Assembly: GCA_964561545.1 (NCBI GenBank)
Contig: CAZLQF010000064.1
Location: 1 to 5,779 of the forward strand
DNA from: CAZLQF01 sp964561545
Lineage (GTDB): Bacteria; Bacteroidota; Bacteroidia; CAILMK01; CAYYUA01
Direction of reading: 5' to 3'
Length of the DNA stretch: 5,779 nucleotides
A program made the position numbers and the translations under genes. This document shows, piece by piece, positions 1-5,408 of this stretch. The notes under the pieces were generated by a model. It was given only the letters and a program-made list of their open reading frames with translations. It did not search any database and was not told where the DNA came from. Every line of letters begins with the position of its first letter. Position 1 is the first letter of the stretch.

Positions 1-290
1 GTTAAGATAAGAATAACTTTTTTGTATAAATCGATTAATTTTAATGTAACCAATACGAAATCCAACATGATTTAAAACAGATGAAAACCTAAATATTTTA
101 CCATTTTCAAATTATTTTCATGCCGGAAAGTCTTCAATGAGCAGATACCCATTAAACAGAAGATTAGCGCAAAAGGCAGATGAGGCTTTTTTAATCAAAG
201 ATTTATAGTAGTGGTGTTAAGGCTCCATATAATTTCCATAATCCCTGTTGAAGAAGTATTAAACGTAGGCTTTTATCATTTGATTCAAAC
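1..290. other. Left intergenic stretch, no confident gene
   Basis: I see no gene I can support here. A 23-codon frame starts with ATG at 137 and stops at 208 on the plus strand (MSRYPLNRRL...). The same frame is open upstream back to a TGA at 68-70, so it could be the tail of a decayed gene, but it is too short to call. On the minus strand a stop-free frame of 37 codons runs from about position 111 off the left edge and has no ATG. Its peptide contains NHVGFRIGYIK, which I cannot assign to a family. The stretch is AT-rich and lies downstream of the strong terminator at 291-324, so it is probably spacer. Confidence 0.6.
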
Positions 291-324
291 AAAAAATGGG
301 GGTTGGTTAGAAACAACCCCCATT
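291..324 (-). terminator. Rho-independent terminator of the exported-protein gene
   Basis: An 11-base-pair perfect stem is formed by 295-305 (AATGGGGGTTG) and 314-324 (CAACCCCCATT) around an 8-base loop. Read on the minus strand, the stem ends in a run of six T (two of them inside the stem base) and then GTTTG. It lies 30 bases beyond the TAG stop of the minus-strand gene at 355-1059, the usual place for an intrinsic terminator. The five consecutive G-C pairs make it the strongest hairpin I saw in the window. On the plus strand the stem is followed by GATCATCC rather than T residues, so it should act in one direction only. Confidence 0.85.
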
Positions 325-354
325 GATCATCCAGCAAAGTATGATGTGCCAATG

Positions 355-1059
355 CTACTTTTTACGAAAACCGATTCCGCCAAATTTAAGTTTGGCATAG
401 AATCCAGTTAAGTTAAAATCAGGTCCATTGGTTATGTTTCCGCCATCATGCTCCCACTCACCATCATAAAAGGAATGGTTATAACCTACTTCCAATCCTG
501 TAAGGAGCCCTCCATAACCTTCTTCATCTTCTTTCATGGATGGATAAAAATTGAAGTTAAGCGAAAAGTCTAACATTAAGCCACCTGTTGAGGCTTCGAT
601 GGCCCGCCCTGGATCATTTTGAACATCTTCTAAGGACAATTTCTTGAGTTCATTAATGTTAATGCCAAATCCACCTGCTCCAATACCAACCAAAGGATAG
701 AAACCAATTTGCCCGTTCTGGACGATCATATACCCAACGTCTAAAAAGCCCATTCCCCCGGAAGTTTCCGCTTTAAGGCTATCATTAGAGATCGATTTTC
801 CGGTAATACCAAAGCCACTTCCACCAATTATGAAATTATTCTTGAAACTATGACCGCCACCCCCTATTAGTAAATGATCATTACTCAATTCCTTAGTACC
901 CTCTGGCAGGAAATCCTGTAGCTTTCCCACATCATAATTGCCATAGCCTATTGAAAAATAACCACCGCCACCAGCTTTAAAATCTTTATCTGATTGCGCC
1001 ATGACTATGACATTGGATACCATCAGAAAAGCAAACAATAGTAAGCTAAGTGTTTTCAT
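355..1059 (-). CDS. Exported glycine-rich protein, probable outer-membrane beta-barrel-like protein of unknown function
   Basis: This 234-residue protein starts with a clear Sec signal peptide: MK, then a hydrophobic core over residues 4-20, then V19-M20-A21 before Q22, fitting signal peptidase I cleavage after A21. There is no lipobox cysteine. The mature part of about 213 residues has repeated glycine clusters followed by alternating hydrophobic and polar residues (GGGGYFSIGYG near 31-41, LLIGGGG, FIIGGSGFGI, GFYPLVGIGAGGFGI), consistent with antiparallel beta strands. The C-terminus (YAKLKFGGIGFRKK) is also strand-like. Together this suggests a small outer-membrane or periplasmic beta-rich protein; I do not recognise a family or ligand. 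The ATG at 1059 is the only start that keeps the signal peptide whole. No Shine-Dalgarno sequence is visible. It appears monocistronic: promoter candidate upstream, strong terminator downstream. Export is well supported; the barrel is an inference. Confidence 0.85.
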   Translation of the reverse strand: MKTLSLLLFAFLMVSNVIVMAQSDKDFKAGGGGYFSIGYGNYDVGKLQDFLPEGTKELSNDHLLIGGGGHSFKNNFIIGGSGFGITGKSISNDSLKAETSGGMGFLDVGYMIVQNGQIGFYPLVGIGAGGFGININELKKLSLEDVQNDPGRAIEASTGGLMLDFSLNFNFYPSMKEDEEGYGGLLTGLEVGYNHSFYDGEWEHDGGNITNGPDFNLTGFYAKLKFGGIGFRKK

Positions 1060-1069
1060 AATTCAAGGT

Positions 1070-1093
1070 TTTTTAACTTTTTAACTTTTTAAC
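1070..1093. repeat. Three tandem copies of an 8-base unit in a 5' leader
   Basis: TTTTTAAC occurs three times without mismatch at 1070-1077, 1078-1085 and 1086-1093. In the mRNA sense of the minus-strand gene this is three GTTAAAAA units, ending 10 bases before the ATG at 1059. The repeat would make an unstructured A-rich leader, which may help ribosome loading where no Shine-Dalgarno sequence is present. It may equally be a slippage-prone simple repeat with no role. Confidence 0.8.
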
Positions 1094-1128
1094 AATTTAT
1101 GATTTAATAACTACGTTTAGTACGAATA

Positions 1129-1160
1129 CAAATTTACTTTGATTTGCCTTCATGAGCTAA
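1129..1160 (-). promoter_or_regulatory. Putative promoter of the exported-protein gene
   Basis: On the minus strand TAAATTTG at 1136-1129 matches the Bacteroidota -7 consensus TAnnTTTG in every fixed position. A weak -33 match, TTAG at 1160-1157, lies 20 bases upstream. Transcription would begin near 1122 and give a leader of about 60 bases that contains the GTTAAAAA repeats. The -7 match is seen; its use is inferred. Confidence 0.4.
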
Positions 1161-1182
1161 TTGAATCTGATCTTATCATAAT

Positions 1183-2385
1183 TTATTTTGAATCAAAAAA
1201 ACGGTAAGCTCTTTGGCAATTGACGATGGTGCCCATTACCATTAAGAAAATAAGTCCAATGATCCATTTAAGTTCAACATTGAAATCCATAAGGTTGCCC
1301 ACCATGATAGGGCCAACAGCCGTACTAATCACCATGAACATGGTAAACAAACTTCGGACAGTGCCTATTTTTTCCGTACCATACAGTTCAGCAATCATAG
1401 CAGATTTCACAGGACTGCTCATGCCCATTGAGGCCCCGGCTAATAACAAAAAGATCAAAGCACCTGCTATGTGATCCATTAGAGCAAAAGGAATCAACCC
1501 TATCAAAAGTGGCAATAAATAGAGCCGGAACATTACCTTGGATGAAAATTTATCCACCCAAAGCCCACCTAATAACGTAAAAATAAACCTTGAAATAGCG
1601 AAACCGGTAAAAAAAGCCGAATATAGCGTCAGGGACCATCCTTTGCTTTCAGCGATCACATATTGGTAAAAGAAAATGCCAGTCATGGCAAAAGGCAAAA
1701 CAAATATGGCAGGAGCCAAGAGGAAGAATTTCCTGCTTTTGATATAGCTCCAGTATTCTGCCATTAATTGCTTCTGGTTGGTCCCATTCTTATTAGGAAT
1801 CACATCCCATTTACTTAAATTTCTGGTAAGCATGATGCCTAACAATATAAGAATCAACAAAGCACTGGCAGTAGCCGACCATCGCCATCCCAGATTACTG
1901 ATCAATAGCGTAATTAAAACCGGAAACAAGGCTTCTCCCATAGAATAACCCAATGAAGCTATGCTTAATGCTTTGCCACGATCAGCAGTAAAATAGCGGG
2001 ACATTACGCTTTGGCTAATGTTGCTCAGCATTCCCTGTCCACTTAACCTCAAACCGGTTATGGCAATGAATAAAATGACAACATTGAAAGCGCTACCAAA
2101 TACTAACATTGACAAAGCCAGCCCAAAAAGAGTAAAAGCAATAACGCGTTTAACTGGATAATGATCTATGGTATGCCCAACGGTAAGCATCAAAATAGAG
2201 GCCATTACTGTACAACCGGCAAACATGTTACCAAACACCCCTTCCGAAAGATTAAATGCTTCAATGAGTTCTGGGATGAAAAGGGAGATTAAAAAAGTTT
2301 GACCAAAACTTGAGAAAAACGTTAGCATCCATCCTAAACCAACACTTGAATAATTCGCTAATAAAAAGTTTAAATAAGCCCTCAA
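1183..2385 (-). CDS. Major facilitator superfamily transporter, substrate unknown
   Basis: This is a 400-residue inner-membrane protein with about 12 hydrophobic segments in two halves, separated by a polar central loop near residues 188-216; the length is typical for the superfamily. MFS motif A is visible in the loop after helix 2 (G70-H-T-I-D74-H-Y-P-V-K79-R80) and recurs in the second half (G274-L-W-V-D278-K279-F-S-S-K283). Helix 4 carries R113 within GLRLSGQG, and the helix 5 region has GYSMGEALFP followed by GWRW, as in many 12-helix secondary transporters. The overall look resembles the anion and monocarboxylate branches, but substrate cannot be read from sequence. Transport is presumably driven by an ion gradient. 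The start is uncertain: the only start-like codon before the first helix is TTG at 2385, with GGAAG just upstream. The first in-frame ATG is codon 20 (2328), inside helix 1. No in-frame ATG exists between the upstream stop (about 2404-2406) and the TTG. Confidence 0.9.
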   Translation of the reverse strand: MRAYLNFLLANYSSVGLGWMLTFFSSFGQTFLISLFIPELIEAFNLSEGVFGNMFAGCTVMASILMLTVGHTIDHYPVKRVIAFTLFGLALSMLVFGSAFNVVILFIAITGLRLSGQGMLSNISQSVMSRYFTADRGKALSIASLGYSMGEALFPVLITLLISNLGWRWSATASALLILILLGIMLTRNLSKWDVIPNKNGTNQKQLMAEYWSYIKSRKFFLLAPAIFVLPFAMTGIFFYQYVIAESKGWSLTLYSAFFTGFAISRFIFTLLGGLWVDKFSSKVMFRLYLLPLLIGLIPFALMDHIAGALIFLLLAGASMGMSSPVKSAMIAELYGTEKIGTVRSLFTMFMVISTAVGPIMVGNLMDFNVELKWIIGLIFLMVMGTIVNCQRAYRFFDSK

Positions 2386-2414
2386 ATACTTCCAATATTT
2401 CGCTCAAAAGCTTG

Positions 2415-2448
2415 CAAATATCAGGCTTAAGCTCGAATTGAATAACAA
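2415..2448 (-). promoter_or_regulatory. Weak promoter candidate for the MFS gene
   Basis: On the minus strand GATATTTG at 2422-2415 fits TAnnTTTG except at the first base. The nearest TTG upstream is at 2448-2446, giving a 23-base spacer, longer than the usual 19-20. If used, it would give a leader of roughly 20-25 bases before the TTG start at 2385, which would favour that start over the internal ATG. The evidence is weak. Confidence 0.25.
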
Positions 2449-2495
2449 GTGGTTGGTTAAGATTTCTGTTTTTTTAGGTATTAATTGCCTATTTT

Positions 2496-2514
2496 AAAAA
2501 TTGGCATCCAATTT
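2496..2514 (-). terminator. Possible weak terminator of the response regulator gene
   Basis: On the minus strand AAATTGG (2514-2508) and CCAATTT (2504-2498) form a 7-base-pair stem with a 3-base ATG loop. The CCAA is followed by five T in total, then AAAA. It lies about 64 bases past the TAA stop at 2578. The stem has only two G-C pairs, so it may work poorly. A second AT-rich inverted repeat nearby (2529-2536 with 2549-2556) lacks a T run. Confidence 0.4.
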
Positions 2515-2577
2515 AAATGAAGCATTATTTATTGATACCTTTCCAATCATCAATAAGGGACTTTACAGGTTACCAAA

Positions 2578-3951
2578 TTAACCCTCTTCTATTTGTTCCT
2601 TTTTCAAGTCATATTTATCGATCTTATTGTAAAGATGGCTTCTTTGTATTCCGATCTCCTCCGCAGTTTTAGAAATATTCCAATTGTTATGCTTTAGCTT
2701 GGATTCAATGAAAATCCGCTCAGCATAATCCCTAAAATCCTGCAATTGGTTGTATTGGTCAACTGGTAACTGGTTAACAGATTTCCGTGTGCTAATGGGC
2801 TGCGCATAAAGGTCCACATCTTCTTTGGATATTTTATCATTGGTAAGAATAATCAACCTTTCGATAACATTATGCAATTCCCGCACATTGCCGGTCCAGT
2901 TAATTTGCTTAAGCGCTTCGTAAGCATCTTGGGTCATTTCGCGCCTGGGCAAGGCATATTCCCTGCAGATTTCATCAATGAAATGCTCGGCCAACATAGG
3001 AATGTCATCTTTTCTTTCATTAAGCGATGGTACCCTGATTAATATAACACTTAGCCTGTGGTATAGATCCTCACGGAAGTTGCCCTTGTCAATTTCTTCT
3101 CTGATGTCTTTGTTGGTGGCAGCAATAACACGAACGTTAACTTCAATGGGCTTGTCTCCGCCAACCCGGTAAATCTTACCTTCTTCAAGCGCCCTGAGTA
3201 CCTTAGCTTGGGCCGAATGGCCCATGTCCCCAATTTCATCAAGGAACAAAGTTCCTTGGTGAGCTTGCTCGAACTTACCAATGTGCTGCTTAACCGCTGA
3301 TGTAAAGGAGCCTTTTTCATGGCCAAAAAGTTCGCTTTCTATAAGTTCGGAGGGAATAGCAGCGCAATTGACCTCTACCATTTTAGCATCAGCACGTGTG
3401 CTTTTTTCGTGGATCCAACGGGCTACCAACTCCTTTCCCGTTCCATTGGCGCCCATAATAAGCACCCGGGCATCTGTAGGTGCTACTTTTTCAATGGTTT
3501 TGTTGATACTGTCAATTGCCGGGGAGTTACCAATGATATCACGCGTTTTGGATACTTGCTTCTTGAGTACTTTGGTCTCGCTAATGAGGTCTGATTTGTC
3601 CAATGCATTCCGGATGGTCAGCAAAAGGCGATTTAAATCAGGCGGCTTGTTAATGAAATCATAAGCGCCTTTTTTAGCAGCCTCAAATGCAGTTTCTTCG
3701 TTGCCATGCCCAGTAATCATGATAATCGGGACATCCGGATTGATTTCAAGCGCTTTTTCAAGCACTTCAATGCCGTCCATTTTGGGCATTTTAATATCCA
3801 ACAGGACACAATCAAACTTATTGTTCTTGATTAAATTCAGCGCTTCTTGTCCTTCTTTGGCCTCTTCCAGGTCGTAATTTTCATTCTTCAGGATATCTTT
3901 AAGCGTCTCGCGGATCACTTCTTCATCGTCAACAATAAGTATCTTGGCCAT
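2578..3951 (-). CDS. Sigma-54-type (NtrC family) response regulator, orphan
   Basis: This 457-residue cytoplasmic transcription activator has the full NtrC layout. The receiver domain (1-120) has acidic D8-D9, phosphoacceptor D52 in LLDIKMP, T80 and K102. The AAA+ domain (about 138-370) has Walker A G167-ANGTG-K173-E, Walker B LFLDE with D238-E239, putative arginine fingers R293 and R299 in FREDLYHRL, and sensor II R357 in WTGNVREL. A Fis-type helix-turn-helix lies at about 423-448 (NISKTAEEIGIQRSHLYNKI). Length is normal. In the family, phosphorylation drives oligomerisation on an upstream enhancer and ATP-dependent opening of sigma-54 polymerase promoters. The sigma-54 contact loop, normally GAFTGA, reads GSFTSA here (214-219). 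No histidine kinase lies beside it, so its signal is unknown. ATG at 3951 places MAKILIVDDE as the first strand, which fits the family. There is no clear Shine-Dalgarno. It is divergent from the Nudix gene. Targets are not identifiable. Confidence 0.95.
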   Translation of the reverse strand: MAKILIVDDEEVIRETLKDILKNENYDLEEAKEGQEALNLIKNNKFDCVLLDIKMPKMDGIEVLEKALEINPDVPIIMITGHGNEETAFEAAKKGAYDFINKPPDLNRLLLTIRNALDKSDLISETKVLKKQVSKTRDIIGNSPAIDSINKTIEKVAPTDARVLIMGANGTGKELVARWIHEKSTRADAKMVEVNCAAIPSELIESELFGHEKGSFTSAVKQHIGKFEQAHQGTLFLDEIGDMGHSAQAKVLRALEEGKIYRVGGDKPIEVNVRVIAATNKDIREEIDKGNFREDLYHRLSVILIRVPSLNERKDDIPMLAEHFIDEICREYALPRREMTQDAYEALKQINWTGNVRELHNVIERLIILTNDKISKEDVDLYAQPISTRKSVNQLPVDQYNQLQDFRDYAERIFIESKLKHNNWNISKTAEEIGIQRSHLYNKIDKYDLKKEQIEEG

Positions 3952-3997
3952 ATAAATTGCTTTTTACGGATTGTAAAGTTAAGGATGCTTCATTAAT

Positions 3998-4027
3998 CAA
4001 ACATTATTCAACAATGAATGCTTCAAA
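3998..4027 (-). promoter_or_regulatory. Putative promoter of the response regulator gene
   Basis: On the minus strand TTTG at 4027-4024, an 18-base spacer and AATGTTTG at 4005-3998 match the Bacteroidota pattern TTTG-n19-TAnnTTTG, with one mismatch in the -7 box. Transcription would begin near 3990, leaving a leader of about 40 bases before the ATG at 3951. This is one of the better two-part promoter matches in the window, but it is unproven. Confidence 0.5.
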
Positions 4028-4057
4028 TTTCAAACCAATAACCAATACTTTTGAAAT
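4027..4057. repeat. Inverted repeat enclosing a 7-base tandem repeat between divergent genes
   Basis: ATTTCAAA at 4027-4034 is the exact reverse complement of TTTGAAAT at 4050-4057, with 15 bases between the arms. The spacer region holds two perfect copies of ACCAATA (4034-4040 and 4041-4047). The right arm overlaps the candidate -7 box of the Nudix gene, and the left arm begins at the last base of the candidate -33 box of the regulator gene. This arrangement is compatible with an operator for a dimeric regulator, but no known operator consensus is recognised. Confidence 0.45.
4046..4053 (+). promoter_or_regulatory. Putative -7 element of the Nudix gene promoter
   Basis: TACTTTTG fits TAnnTTTG at every fixed position and would start transcription near 4059, about 32 bases before the ATG at 4092. 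The -33 region is poor: only TTC at 4022-4024 lies at roughly the right distance. It is divergent to, and immediately beside, the regulator promoter candidate. Confidence 0.4.
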
Positions 4058-4091
4058 CCTTTTTAAATACAACAATTAAAAGCTTATAATT

Positions 4092-4553
4092 ATGGCTAAG
4101 GAAGCAGGTGGGTTGTTAATGTACAAGTTTGAAAACGAAGTCCTTCATGTATTTTTAGGACATCCGGGTGGCCCCTATTTCAAAAACAAGGATGAAGGGG
4201 TTTGGTCCATTCCCAAAGGGGAAATTGAGGGAGTAGAAGAAAAGCTTACTGCAGCCATCCGTGAATTTGAGGAAGAAATTGGGTTCAAACCTGAAGGCAA
4301 CTTCTTTTATTTGGGCCATGCCAAGCAAAAAGGCGGTAAGATCAATTACATCTGGGCATTTGAAGGCGATTGGGAATCCGGATCATTGCCTTCAAGCAAT
4401 ACCTTTGAAATGGAATGGCCCCCAAAATCCGGTAAAAAACAGGAATTCCCGGAAATTGATCAAGCTGATTTTTTTGACATTCCTACAGCCCGGAAAAAGA
4501 TCAAGGACCGGCAAGCAATTTTTCTGGATTGGCTTTTAGAGCAATTGGCTTAA
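4092..4553 (+). CDS. Nudix hydrolase, COG4119-like NTP pyrophosphohydrolase
   Basis: This 153-residue cytoplasmic enzyme has a perfect Nudix box, GX5EX7REUXEEXGU, at residues 43-65 (G43, E49, R57, E58, E61, E62, G64). The box glutamates bind the divalent metal used to cleave a nucleoside diphosphate linked to another group. The N-terminal GGLLMYKF strand, the HPGGPYFKNKDEGVWSIPKGE stretch before and into the box, and EMEWPPKSGKKQEFPEID (106-123) after it are features I recall from the COG4119 group of predicted NTP pyrophosphohydrolases. The true substrate of that group is not established to my knowledge. Length is normal, and the ATG at 4092 begins directly before the first strand. There is no visible Shine-Dalgarno sequence, which is common in Bacteroidota. 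It diverges from the response regulator and converges on the exonuclease gene with 34 bases between stops. A link to the regulator is possible but unproven. Confidence 0.93.
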   Translation: MAKEAGGLLMYKFENEVLHVFLGHPGGPYFKNKDEGVWSIPKGEIEGVEEKLTAAIREFEEEIGFKPEGNFFYLGHAKQKGGKINYIWAFEGDWESGSLPSSNTFEMEWPPKSGKKQEFPEIDQADFFDIPTARKKIKDRQAIFLDWLLEQLA

Positions 4554-4587
4554 TGGCGGAAAATTGCTGAATTTACGCCCCAACTGC

Positions 4588-5358
4588 TTATTGAAGTTCC
4601 AATACAATCGGGCAATGATCAGAACCCTGAACTTCATTAAGCGTATAAGAATCCTGAACCTTGTCAAATAATTGACTGCCTACCAGGAAATAATCAATTC
4701 GCCAGCCTACATTACGCTCGCGAGCATTGGCTCGGTAGCTCCAGTATGTATACACTTCCCTATCAGGATATAGTTTCCGAAAGGTGTCAATTAAGCCAAC
4801 ATTAAGATGCTCATCCAAGCCATCTATCTCGGTTTGAGTAAAACCGGCTGATTTGTTGTAATTCTGCTTTGGGCGTGCGATGTCTATTTCTTCATGGGCT
4901 ACATTGAAATCGCCTGTAACGACTACTGGTTTATGGCCATCCAACTTTTTAATATACTCGCGAAAGGCCTGGTCCCATTGCTCACGGTAATCCAGTCTTT
5001 TTAAACCATTGCCTGAATTCGGCACGTAAACATTCACAAGGTAGTAATCATCAAATTCAAGGGTTATGGTCCTGCCTTCATGCTCATGTAATTCATTATC
5101 AATCCCGTATTGAACATGAATGGGTTGAACCTTACTAAGAACGGCTGTACCCGCATACCCTTTTCGCTCAGCCGAATTGGAGTAAATGTGATATTGGTTA
5201 AATGTTGCCAGCAGCTTTTTAACCTCCTCATCCTGTGACTTGGTTTCCTGGATCGCAAGTACCTCTGGATCGTATGCCTGGATAAAATCCTTAAAATTCT
5301 TACGCATGATGGCTTTGATGCCATTAACATTCCAGGAATAAAGCTGCTTTGGCTGCAT
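4588..5358 (-). CDS. xth: Exodeoxyribonuclease III / AP endonuclease
   Basis: This protein of 256 residues belongs to the EEP (exonuclease-endonuclease-phosphatase) fold, ExoIII/ExoA/APE1 family. It cuts DNA 5' of abasic sites and trims 3' blocks in base excision repair. All key residues are visible: N10 in SWNVNG, metal ligand E38 in IQETK, Y111 in NVYVPNSG, D150 and N152 in GDFNVAHEEID, D222 in GWRIDYF, and D247-H248 in GSDHCP. KGYAGTAVLSK and WSYRANARERNVGWRIDYF place it nearer the ExoA/APE1 branch than E. coli XthA. I chose ATG at 5358; a longer frame begins with TTG at 5379, adding seven residues (MVLKVIA). The ATG gives the usual family N-terminus and length, and a promoter -7 candidate overlaps the TTG. 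It is probably transcribed alone. Confidence 0.96.
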   Translation of the reverse strand: MQPKQLYSWNVNGIKAIMRKNFKDFIQAYDPEVLAIQETKSQDEEVKKLLATFNQYHIYSNSAERKGYAGTAVLSKVQPIHVQYGIDNELHEHEGRTITLEFDDYYLVNVYVPNSGNGLKRLDYREQWDQAFREYIKKLDGHKPVVVTGDFNVAHEEIDIARPKQNYNKSAGFTQTEIDGLDEHLNVGLIDTFRKLYPDREVYTYWSYRANARERNVGWRIDYFLVGSQLFDKVQDSYTLNEVQGSDHCPIVLELQ

Positions 5359-5376
5359 GGCAATTACTTTTAAAAC

Positions 5377-5408
5377 CAAAATTCGGAAAATGTCAGATAG
5401 TGACCAAT
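5377..5408 (-). promoter_or_regulatory. Putative promoter of the exonuclease III gene
   Basis: On the minus strand ATTG at 5408-5405, a 20-base spacer and GAATTTTG at 5384-5377 resemble the Bacteroidota promoter, with one mismatch to TAnnTTTG. Transcription would begin near 5371, leaving a short leader of about 12 bases before the ATG at 5358. Because the -7 box covers the TTG at 5379, this supports the shorter protein. Confidence 0.4.

Noticed and set aside
1..111. Minus-strand open frame running off the left edge with NHVGFRIGYIK
   Set aside because: It has no ATG or other convincing start, only 37 codons, and AT-rich composition. The GFRI string alone is too little to suggest a family.
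167..193. AAAAG...CTTTTTT terminator-like sequence on the plus strand
   Set aside because: The stem is only five base pairs with an inner G-G mismatch, and no plus-strand gene ends upstream.
211..411. Plus-strand GTG-initiated frame of 66 codons
   Set aside because: It contains the terminator hairpin at 295-324 and its last 57 bases are antisense to the end of the exported-protein gene. It has a GTG start, no promoter and no recognisable family, so it is most likely spurious.
1220..1474. Plus-strand 84-codon frame within the MFS gene
   Set aside because: It is a shadow on the opposite strand of a well-supported transporter gene, and its peptide has no recognisable features.
3051..3664. Several 60-130-codon frames on both strands within the response regulator gene
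   Set aside because: They are alternative-frame shadows of a gene whose motifs are all intact; none shows a domain or plausible start context.
355..3951. A three-gene minus-strand operon (regulator, transporter, exported protein)
   Set aside because: Spacers of 192 and 123 bases, promoter candidates in each, and a possible terminator after the regulator make separate units more likely.
4555..4579. Imperfect hairpin GGCG...CGCC in the convergent gap between the Nudix and exonuclease genes
   Set aside because: The stem has a mismatch and a bulge, and neither side is followed by a T run, so I do not call it an intrinsic terminator, although it could still affect transcript ends.
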